In this document: positions 6,313-11,945 of the stretch, piece by piece
Numbering within the stretch: the first letter of the stretch is position 1
How the letters are laid out: every line of letters begins with the position of its first letter
NCBI GenBank assembly: GCA_014534385.1
Contig: JACVRP010000045.1
Coordinates: 1-14,103 of the forward strand
DNA: 14,103 nt
Origin: Cyanobacteria bacterium Co-bin13
Lineage (GTDB): Bacteria > Cyanobacteriota > Cyanobacteriia > Phormidesmidales > Phormidesmidaceae
Direction: 5' to 3'
The notes under the pieces: model-generated
What the model saw: only the letters and a program-made list of their open reading frames with translations
Told to the model about the DNA's origin: nothing
Databases searched by the model: none
Made by a program: the position numbers and the translations under genes

Positions 6313-6435
6313 CACTCCTCACCCCAAATCCCCCTTATCCACCCATCCACCCTCCTTCCCGGCTTCCCCTCTCCCCAACTCCCCCTCTCCCTAGCTCCCC
6401 CTCATCCACCCTCCTACCCATCCGCCCTCCTACCC
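6313..6435 (-). repeat. C-rich (G-rich on minus) repeat block D, overlapping the AKR stop
   Basis: The same family as blocks A-C but in opposite orientation. On the minus strand a G-quadruplex motif (plus-strand C-runs at 6397-6401, 6409-6411, 6417-6419 and 6425-6427; loops 7, 5 and 5) begins 3 bases after the aldo/keto reductase stop codon, so it would be the first element in the 3' untranslated part of that mRNA. Bases 6337-6352 are the inverted copy of 6185-6200. Confidence 0.75.
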
Positions 6436-7530
6436 CACGGGCTGAATCACGGTATTGGCAAAATACCCCGCAGGCTTCGCTCCAACGGGCTTACCACCGT
6501 GGATCATGTTCTGAATCTCCGGGCCGAAGAAGCTGTAGGGGACCTGGGGCTCGGGGCGACTGATGGCTCCTAAACGATCGCTTAGTTCTGCAGGAATCTC
6601 AAAATCCAGGGCTTGGAGGTTGTCTGCTAGCTGCGACAGCTTGGTTGCGCCAACGATGACTGAGGCAATGCCCGGGCGGTTGACGGTCCAGTTGACGGCG
6701 ACTTGGGCCATGCTGCGGCCCAGCTCCTGCGCCACTTTTTCTAGCTCGGCTATAATCTGCCAGTTCTTATCACTAAACTTTTGGAAGGCTGGATTGGCGC
6801 TGCCTTTGAGGGTTTCTAGTCGCCCATCGCCGGTAAATTCTCCCTGACTCGGCCTATACTTGCCGCTCAGCAGGCCGCTGGCTAGGGGGCTCCACACCAT
6901 GACGCCCAAGCCCAGCTCCAGGCCGAGGGAAACAAACTCGCGTTCGATGTTTCGCTCGACTAGGGAATATTCCATCTGCAGGGTGCTCAAGGGTTCGTAG
7001 CCGCGCCACTCAGCCAGGGTTTGGGCTCGGGCTGCGTACCAGGCGGGGGTATCGCTGAAGCCGATGTGGCGCACTTTGCCGGAACGAACCAAATCGTCGA
7101 AGGTACGCATGACTTCTTCAACGGGGGTGATCTGGTCCCAGGTGTGTAGGATGTAGAGATCGATGTAGTCTGTACCCAGCCGTTTTAGCGACCCTTCGAC
7201 GGCCCGCAGAATGTTTTTACGGCCGTTGCCGCCAGCGTTAGGGTTGCCGGGTTCGGCGTTGTAGGTGAACTTGGTGGCGATGACAATGCGATCGCGCAGC
7301 CCCCGCTCTGCCACAAACTTACCTACCCAAGACTCGCTGGTGCCGTTGGTATAGAGGTCTGCCGTATCAACGAAGTTGCCCCCAGCATCGACGTAGGTAT
7401 TAAAAAGCTGCTGCGCCGTGTCGACGTCAGAGCCCCAGCCCCATTCGGTGCCAAAGGTCATCGCCCCTAGCGCTAGCTGACTGACTCTGAGGCCGGAGCG
7501 CCCTAGTGTGTAATACGTATCGAGCGGCAT
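6430..7530 (-). CDS. Aldo/keto reductase
   Basis: 366 residues, a full-length cytosolic NAD(P)H-dependent oxidoreductase of the TIM-barrel AKR superfamily, bacterial 'YajO/general stress protein'-like group. The catalytic tetrad is complete: Asp55 and Tyr60 in VDTADLY, Lys87 in IVIATKF, and His129 in YILHTWD. The opening GRSGLRVSQLALGAMTFG is typical, and the C-terminal SVIVGATKLSQLADN segment contributes to cofactor binding. The physiological carbonyl substrate cannot be read from sequence. The ATG at 7530 has a strong AAGGAG 8 bases upstream. The gene is 150 bases after the SDR gene, and that gap holds two dyads (7615-7631 and 7645-7654), so it may have its own promoter or be co-controlled by the AraC regulator. 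Its 3' end runs into the C-rich repeat, which has set the final bases around the stop. Confidence 0.93.
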   Translation of the reverse strand: MPLDTYYTLGRSGLRVSQLALGAMTFGTEWGWGSDVDTAQQLFNTYVDAGGNFVDTADLYTNGTSESWVGKFVAERGLRDRIVIATKFTYNAEPGNPNAGGNGRKNILRAVEGSLKRLGTDYIDLYILHTWDQITPVEEVMRTFDDLVRSGKVRHIGFSDTPAWYAARAQTLAEWRGYEPLSTLQMEYSLVERNIEREFVSLGLELGLGVMVWSPLASGLLSGKYRPSQGEFTGDGRLETLKGSANPAFQKFSDKNWQIIAELEKVAQELGRSMAQVAVNWTVNRPGIASVIVGATKLSQLADNLQALDFEIPAELSDRLGAISRPEPQVPYSFFGPEIQNMIHGGKPVGAKPAGYFANTVIQPVG

Positions 7531-7614
7531 ACAGTTGACTCCTTTGTGTTGGTTACGGATTACGGGCTACTGGTTCTGAGTTGTTTGTCAGGAGCTTTAG
7601 CAGAAACATCCTGG

Positions 7615-7654
7615 TTAGCGAATGTTGCTAATGGGCAGGGCCATTCACATGTGA
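7615..7654. promoter_or_regulatory. Two dyads upstream of the aldo/keto reductase
   Basis: TTAGC-N7-GCTAA at 7615-7631 and the perfect 10-base palindrome TCACATGTGA at 7645-7654 lie 85-125 bases upstream of the AKR start, in the gap after the SDR gene. Such symmetry suggests binding by a dimeric regulator. The half-site order differs from CRP sites (TGTGA-N6-TCACA). The binding protein is unknown. Confidence 0.35.
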
Positions 7655-7680
7655 CGATTGACAAGCCGTAGTAAGCAAAC

Positions 7681-8568
7681 TCATTGCGTCAGATAGCCCC
7701 CTGTTACATCAATATCGGTGCCTGTGATGCAGGCACTAGATTCGCTCAACCACATGACGACGCTAGCGATTTCTTGAGGGGCCACAATTCGCTTAATCGG
7801 ATAGCCTTGCGCGGCCTGCTCTGGCGTTGCCCCAAAAATTTTAAGGCCCTGGGCTAGCTGAGGCGTATCGACTGCACCGGGAGAAATGGAGTTAACTCGA
7901 ATATTTTGAGCTGAGTACTCTACGGCGGCAACTTTGGTTAGCCCAATGATGGCGTGTTTGCTGGCAGTGTAGGGGGAAATAGTGCTAAAAGCAACATGCC
8001 CAGACACCGAGGCATTGTTGATAATGACGCCGCTTTGCTGACGCACCATGGGTGGAAGTTCATACTTCATAGAGTAGAAAACCCCGGTTGCGTTTGTCGT
8101 CATCACATCATTCCAGGCAGTTACATCGGTGTCGGCAACCGTTGCCGAGGTGGGGACGAAAATACCTGCATTGTTAAAGGCGATATCGATCTGCCCATAG
8201 CGCTCTAAGCAGCCGTCTACAAACGCTTTTACATCGTTCTCAAGACGGACGTCGGCTCTTTGATAAGTGGCCCGGCCTCCTGTAGCGCGGATACTTTGGG
8301 CGATCTGCTCTCCCAGGGCTTCTCGCCGACCGCAGAAATGAACCGTCGCGCCCTCAGCGGCAAATGCCCTCGCGGTCACTTCACCGATGCCTGAAGTGCC
8401 TCCTGTAATCAGCACAACTTTGTCGGCAAACCGTCCGTTGGAGCTGGCTCTGACCTGAGGGGCAGGGGAGGTTTGAGACCTAGCTGGGGTTGCTTGGGCT
8501 GCAGCTGCAAACCCTGCGATGCCTGCTGTTCCAGCGGTAAGCATTTGGCGGCGACTAATTTCTGGCAT
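7681..8568 (-). CDS. Short-chain dehydrogenase/reductase with twin-arginine signal
   Basis: 295 residues. The N-terminus has SRRQMLTA (5-12), close to the Tat motif S-R-R-x-F-L-K, then a hydrophobic Ala/Gly stretch to about 28 and an A-x-A-like cleavage zone (ATPA). The mature part is a classical SDR: cofactor loop TGGTSGIG (55-62), NNAG (132-135), Asn159, Ser187, and active-site Tyr200-x3-Lys204 (YTASK). GRR at 80-82 after the second strand favours NADP(H). The family oxidises or reduces alcohols and ketones; the substrate is unknown. A Tat signal implies export folded with cofactor to the periplasm or thylakoid lumen, unusual for this family though glucose-fructose oxidoreductase is a precedent. 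It lies 67 bases downstream of the AraC gene on the same strand, with an AGGAAGG 13 bases before the ATG and possible operators at 8599-8621. Confidence 0.93.
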   Translation of the reverse strand: MPEISRRQMLTAGTAGIAGFAAAAQATPARSQTSPAPQVRASSNGRFADKVVLITGGTSGIGEVTARAFAAEGATVHFCGRREALGEQIAQSIRATGGRATYQRADVRLENDVKAFVDGCLERYGQIDIAFNNAGIFVPTSATVADTDVTAWNDVMTTNATGVFYSMKYELPPMVRQQSGVIINNASVSGHVAFSTISPYTASKHAIIGLTKVAAVEYSAQNIRVNSISPGAVDTPQLAQGLKIFGATPEQAAQGYPIKRIVAPQEIASVVMWLSESSACITGTDIDVTGGYLTQ

Positions 8569-8598
8569 GAGATTACGGTGGCCTTCCTAGCGCAAGAG

Positions 8599-8621
8599 CT
8601 GGTAAACCAGAATAGGACCAG
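8599..8621. promoter_or_regulatory. Candidate operator: CTGGT/ACCAG dyad and 11-bp-spaced direct repeat
   Basis: CTGGT-AA-ACCAG (8599-8610) is a near-perfect dyad. A second ACCAG at 8617-8621 repeats the one at 8606-8610 exactly 11 bases on, one DNA turn. It lies between the AraC stop and the SDR start. AraC-type regulators often bind helically phased direct repeats, so it is a plausible target for the neighbouring regulator; this is inference. Confidence 0.35.
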
Positions 8622-8635
8622 AGCCTTTGGTGAAT

Positions 8636-9481
8636 CTAGGAAATTCTTGCGCTCTTTTGGGTATAGCGGCCGGGGGTGACGCCTACCAGACGCTTGAAGT
8701 GCCAGCTCAGGTGACTCTGATCGTAAAACCCTGTGGCTGCGGCTACTTCTGAGGCGGGCAAACCTTTTACCAGCAGCCGTTTGGCCTGAGCAATTCGCAG
8801 TTGGGTTTGATAGACGCCGGGAGAGAGTCCAACGGCCTGACGAAAAACACGGCAAAAATGAAACTGGCTCAGGCTCGCAACTGCCGCCAACTCTCCTAAG
8901 GAAATGTCTTGGGCGTACTGAGAATGCAGGTACTCGCGGGCTCGCTCCACTGCATCGGGGGCTGGTTTGAGGAGACGCGCAGCGGGACGATTGGCGGCGT
9001 GCCTGGCAATTAGGTAGGAGAAGAATTGCTGGAGAGCCGTTTCCTGCTCCAGCTGGGCAGTAGGCTGCTGCGCCGTATGCTGTAGAGCCAGAAACAGCCG
9101 ATTGAGGGCTGGATCTGTAATGAAGGTACTGGCAAAGAATGGCAGGCTGTGCGGCCTTTCAGCTATTTCGAGGGTGAACTGATGCAGCACGGCCGGATGA
9201 ACGTGCATCATCCAGAAACTGACGGGGGTTGGCAGGTAGGTGCGATCGCTAGAAGCATGAACTTCGCCTGAGTGAATAGCGCTTAAACTGCCGGGGGGAA
9301 TTGCGTGAGTAGCTCCTCGATAGGCGTATTCGCCCTGGCAGTCAAAGCTCAGACCAAACTGATAGTCTTCATGGACGTGCTTGGGCAGAGGTTTGACTGC
9401 CCCTGAGGTGTAGGTGTAGTGCTCTAGCAAAACGTCTTCCAGTTTCCAGGCCCGGACAGAAATGGCTGCTGGGTTGCTCAT
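8636..9481 (-). CDS. AraC-family transcriptional regulator
   Basis: 281 residues in two parts. Residues 1-165 are a cupin-type AraC ligand-binding domain (HVHEDYQFGLSF around 36-47, GSLSAIHSGEVHASS around 64-78, the His-rich sensing fold). Residues about 183-278 hold the paired helix-turn-helix motifs: DISLGELAAVASLSQFHFCRVFRQAVG and, after the linker helix, LPASEVAAATGFYDQSHLSWHFKR with the C-terminal G-x-T-P-G-x-Y signature. Such proteins bind DNA near their own target genes, usually activating them on binding a small ligand. The likely targets are the SDR and AKR genes immediately downstream. It starts 18 bases after the permease stop with only weak Shine-Dalgarno, so it may be expressed with the permease. 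The ligand is unknown. Confidence 0.93.
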   Translation of the reverse strand: MSNPAAISVRAWKLEDVLLEHYTYTSGAVKPLPKHVHEDYQFGLSFDCQGEYAYRGATHAIPPGSLSAIHSGEVHASSDRTYLPTPVSFWMMHVHPAVLHQFTLEIAERPHSLPFFASTFITDPALNRLFLALQHTAQQPTAQLEQETALQQFFSYLIARHAANRPAARLLKPAPDAVERAREYLHSQYAQDISLGELAAVASLSQFHFCRVFRQAVGLSPGVYQTQLRIAQAKRLLVKGLPASEVAAATGFYDQSHLSWHFKRLVGVTPGRYTQKSARIS

Positions 9482-9499
9482 GTAGCGGCTTTTGAAATG

Positions 9500-10786
9500 C
9501 TATGGTTCTAGTCCTGCCTCTTCTTCGGTTGGCTGCGGCAGCAGCAGGTTGAGCAAAACGCCCACCAAGCCGCATAGGCCAATGCCTTCTAGGGCAAACG
9601 CGCCTGCTTCGAGCGACAGGCCGCCCACCCCAAAAATCAGAATGATGGCCACAATTACCAAGTTGCGGGGCTGGGTCAAATCCTGCCCAGCCTGCACCAG
9701 GCTGTTAATGCCAATCACTACAATCGTGCCGAAGAGAATCACCAAAATGCCGCCCATTGCCGGGGCTGGAATAGTGCGCAGGAGAGCACCGAGCTTACCA
9801 ATGAAGGCCAGCGCGATCGCAACAATCGCCGCCCAGGTCATAATCCCTGCATTGAAGGTTTTGGTCAGCGCTACGGCCCCGGTCACCTCAGAGTAAGTGG
9901 TGTTGGGCGGGCCGCCCATCAGAGCCGCCAAGGTTGTTGCCAGACCGTCCCCTAGCAGGGTGCGGTGGACGCCGGGGTCTCTCAGGTAGTCTTTTTTAGC
10001 AACAGCGCTGACGGCGATGATGTCTCCGAAATGCTCGATGGCGGGTGCGATCGCAACCGGCAAAATAAACAAGATTGAAGGCAGGTGAAACACCGGCACC
10101 GTAAAGTTGGGTAGAGCAAACCAGGGTGCTTCTGCAACAGGGGCAAAGCTGACCATTCCCAGGGGCAGCGCCACCAGATAGCCCACTGCAATCCCCACCA
10201 AAATCGGCACCAGCCGCAGCCATCCCCGCGCTAACAGGGCCGTTAGCATGGTGGCCAGCAGCGCCGCTGCCGCCACTCCCAGCGCTGCCCCCTCTCCATA
10301 GGTTTCTCCCGCATCCGAGGCCATGCCAACTGCCACCGGAGCCAGCGACAGGCCGATCACCATAATCACTGGGCCAGTGACAATCGGCGGCAGCAGCCGA
10401 GTCAAAAATCCGGGGCCGCGCCAAAAGATTAGCAGGCTCAGCACTAGGTAAAATGCGCCTGCCGCCGCCAGCCCCGAAAGGGTTTCTGCCAGACCATATT
10501 GCTCAACGCCGATCTGAATTGGGGCAATGAAAGCAAAGGAAGAGGCCAAAAATACAGGCACCTTGCCGCCCGTAATCAGCTGGAAAACCAGCGTGCCTAG
10601 CCCTGCTGTGAGAAGAGCCACGTTAGGGTCTAACCCCGTCAAGATCGGTACTAGTACCAAAGCCCCAAACGCGACAAAGAGCATCTGTGCTCCCAGGAAA
10701 ATATCCTGAAGGCGAAACCTGTAGGCGGTAGGGTCAACCACAGTCTGAGCTGTTGTTTCGGGAGTTTGGTTTGAGTCCTCGATCAT
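9500..10786 (-). CDS. NCS2/UraA-type nucleobase:cation symporter
   Basis: 428 residues, strongly hydrophobic, with the length and motifs of the NCS2 nucleobase permease family: QMLFVAFGALVLVPILTG in the first span (34-51), GPVIMVIGLSLAP around 138-150, PVAIAPAIEHFGDI (243-256) with Glu251, and GGPPNTTYSEVTGAVALT (291-308) with Glu300. In E. coli UraA the two equivalent Glu residues contact the nucleobase, and proton coupling drives uptake at the cytoplasmic membrane. Uracil, xanthine or another base is possible; the motif NTTYSE lacks the Gly of UraA NTTYGE, so specificity is left open. The ATG has a GAGGGAG 4 bases upstream. The leader holds an 8-bp inverted repeat (10803-10846). The AraC gene follows after 18 bases. 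Confidence 0.92.
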   Translation of the reverse strand: MIEDSNQTPETTAQTVVDPTAYRFRLQDIFLGAQMLFVAFGALVLVPILTGLDPNVALLTAGLGTLVFQLITGGKVPVFLASSFAFIAPIQIGVEQYGLAETLSGLAAAGAFYLVLSLLIFWRGPGFLTRLLPPIVTGPVIMVIGLSLAPVAVGMASDAGETYGEGAALGVAAAALLATMLTALLARGWLRLVPILVGIAVGYLVALPLGMVSFAPVAEAPWFALPNFTVPVFHLPSILFILPVAIAPAIEHFGDIIAVSAVAKKDYLRDPGVHRTLLGDGLATTLAALMGGPPNTTYSEVTGAVALTKTFNAGIMTWAAIVAIALAFIGKLGALLRTIPAPAMGGILVILFGTIVVIGINSLVQAGQDLTQPRNLVIVAIILIFGVGGLSLEAGAFALEGIGLCGLVGVLLNLLLPQPTEEEAGLEP

Positions 10787-10802
10787 GCGGCTCCCTCAGA
10801 AA

Positions 10803-10846
10803 GGATAGATACACTGGCAAGACGTTATCTCAAGCGCCATCTATCC
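10803..10846 (-). promoter_or_regulatory. Inverted repeat in the permease leader
   Basis: GGATAGAT (10803-10810) and ATCTATCC (10839-10846) are perfect inverted copies with a 28-base loop that can itself fold weakly. The element ends 17 bases upstream of the permease ATG. It could be an mRNA leader hairpin or a split operator. It does not match a purine riboswitch core that I recognise. Confidence 0.4.
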
Positions 10847-11209
10847 GCTATTTTAATTGCATACGTGGCACGCTCTCACCGCCGAAACGCTATACTGCCG
10901 GCCTCTTCTCAAGCTTCAGGCTCAATTAGACGCAGAGACGCGTATCTCATCTGCGACAGTTGCATCAAAGGTGGCGGGATTTTTAGCACTGAGAACCTCC
11001 TTCCAGCCCAAAGCTCATGCTTTTGTTCCCTTCACTGTGCTTTCAGACAATTCTGGAGAAAGTATTCATGGTTGTCTATTCATTTCTTGCGATCGTCCAA
11101 CACAGTTAGACCTCATTGGCCCTTGGCTGAGTGGCTAGGCAGAGCGCAAAATTTGTTGAGCCATATCCATAGAAATAATCTTTTAATAAAAAGCTATCTC
11201 CTGATAAAG

Positions 11210-11240
11210 CCATCGAGACGCAAAACTTGCATCTCGATGG
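11210..11240 (-). terminator. Hairpin terminator of the secreted-protein gene
   Basis: CCATCGAGA (11210-11218) pairs with TCTCGATGG (11232-11240). After one mismatch GCA/TGC extends the stem, closing a 5-base loop. It begins 25 bases downstream of the minus-strand stop codon at 11265. On that strand CTTTATC follows, a weak T-tract, so termination efficiency is uncertain. Confidence 0.55.
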
Positions 11241-11264
11241 AGCACAGACTGAACTATTGGGAAT

Positions 11265-11786
11265 CTACTGCAGAAAGATGTAGCCGTTGTCTTGAACAAT
11301 CATTGAACTTTGATTTTCAGTCAGCAGGGTAGTGCCTGAAATTTCTAGCTGCACCTGATCGTCTGCATCGGCAGCTGTAACTATGTCAGCAGTGAGCAGT
11401 CGGCCATCCGTGGTGTAAAAAGTCAGGGACGCCGGAATTGGAATATCAGCTAGATCGACTGATTCATTACCCGCTAAATACCGCTCCTGAGTATGATCAA
11501 CGACCCGGTAGATAATCTCTTCCGGAGTGTTATTAACCAGCGTGATGGTCAGCGACTGGCTGGGAGCCTGAACAACGGCATTGGGCGCTCGCAAATCTTC
11601 TGGAGCCGGAATGATATCCGGGGCCGGAATGACGGCTCCTGGCGCTCCAGGGCGGGTGTCTAAGGGATCTTCAAAAACAGAGACTTGAGCCTCGGCTGTG
11701 GCGACCCAAGCGGCCAGGGCAAAGACAGCACCGCCTGCAACGACTAGGGTTCGCTTAATAGAGTTGAATGGTGATTGGGGTTCCAT
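11265..11786 (-). CDS. Secreted protein of unknown function
   Basis: 173 residues. The frame extends to a TTG at 11810, but the ATG at 11786 is chosen: it has AAGGTGG 5 bases upstream and opens a classical Sec signal peptide (basic IKR near 10-12, hydrophobic LVVAGGAVFALAAWVA, cleavage probably after AEA near residue 33). The mature protein has a low-complexity Pro/Ala/Asp segment (about 39-66), then a predominantly beta domain starting SLTITLVNNTPEEIIYRVVD, with alternating hydrophobic strands to the C-terminus. No cysteines or catalytic motif are visible and I recognise no family. It should be periplasmic, lumenal or released. It is transcribed alone: a strong promoter (11837-11865) and the fruA terminator lie upstream, and its own hairpin lies downstream (11210-11240). 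Confidence 0.8.
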   Translation of the reverse strand: MEPQSPFNSIKRTLVVAGGAVFALAAWVATAEAQVSVFEDPLDTRPGAPGAVIPAPDIIPAPEDLRAPNAVVQAPSQSLTITLVNNTPEEIIYRVVDHTQERYLAGNESVDLADIPIPASLTFYTTDGRLLTADIVTAADADDQVQLEISGTTLLTENQSSMIVQDNGYIFLQ

Positions 11787-11836
11787 AGGATCCACCTTTC
11801 CTCCTTTCAATAGACGACAATTTCCTAGGTAAGAAA

Positions 11837-11865
11837 TTTATATTTTTATCCTCTATAAAAATCAA
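11837..11865 (-). promoter_or_regulatory. Sigma70-type promoter of the secreted-protein gene
   Basis: On the minus strand TTGATT (11865-11860), a 17-base spacer and TATAAA (11842-11837) form a near-consensus promoter. The start point would be near 11830, leaving a leader of about 45 bases with two purine-rich ribosome-binding stretches. It begins 5 bases after the fruA terminator palindrome. Confidence 0.6.
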
Positions 11866-11869
11866 TAGA

Positions 11870-11897
11870 AAAGCCTCTTTCAATTGAAAGAGGCTTT
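11870..11897 (-). terminator. Intrinsic terminator after fruA
   Basis: A perfect 28-base palindrome: 12-bp stem AAAGCCTCTTTC/GAAAGAGGCTTT around an AATT loop. On the minus strand it ends GGCTTTTCTATTG, a usable U-tract, 48 bases after the fruA stop at 11946. Symmetry would let it work on the plus strand too. Confidence 0.8.
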
Positions 11898-11945
11898 GAT
11901 TGTTATTAGGAAGACTTTGCCGTCACTAGGCAGGTTGCAGCGTCT

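Larger units (their letters stand above)
6073..6429. other. 357-base intergenic region dominated by repeats
   Basis: Between two minus-strand genes. Contents: about 95 bases of ordinary leader for the 81-residue gene (6073-6169); a G-rich repeat block (6170-6235); an exact 20-bp tandem duplication (6257-6296); and a C-rich block (6313-6435) that reaches into the AKR stop codon. The 16-base GGGTGGATGGGTGGAT at 6185-6200 has its perfect inverted copy at 6337-6352. Open frames here are translations of repeats and are not supported as genes. Confidence 0.65.
10787..11264. other. 478-base intergenic region, no supported gene
   Basis: The region lies between the permease start and the stop of the secreted-protein gene, both on minus. 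It holds the permease leader and a possible -10 TAAAAT (minus strand, 10850-10855, no good -35), a 6-bp inverted repeat CGCAGA/TCTGCG at 10931-10955, and the terminator-like hairpin at 11210-11240. Plus-strand open frames of 93 and 155 codons cross it but start with weak codons or no ribosome site and show no recognisable protein character. Confidence 0.55.

Noticed and set aside
6313..6324. ACTCCTCACCCC resembles the conserved ACTCCTCACAC core of the cyanobacterial Yfr1 RNA
   Set aside because: The flanking hairpins and terminal T-run of Yfr1 are missing, and the match lies in a C-rich repeat where such words arise by chance.
6091..6350. Open frames of 74-77 codons on minus across the repeat region
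   Set aside because: They translate mostly the repeat (Thr/His/Pro/Ser units) and have no independent coding signal.
7645..7654. TCACATGTGA as a CRP/SyCRP1 site
   Set aside because: Half-sites are in the reverse order and spacing relative to TGTGA-N6-TCACA; kept only as an unassigned palindrome.
10857..11138. 93-codon open frame on plus strand
   Set aside because: Begins at TTG within the permease promoter region, shows no recognisable motif or membrane segment, and has no ribosome site.
11127..11145. GGCTGAGTGGCTAGGC resembles a tRNA-Ser D-arm
   Set aside because: No acceptor stem, anticodon arm or GGTTCGAATCC-type T-arm follows within 100 bases, so it is at most chance or a remnant.
10865..11332. 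155-codon open frame on plus strand
   Set aside because: No ribosome site, no domain-like pattern, and it runs antisense into the well-supported secreted-protein gene.
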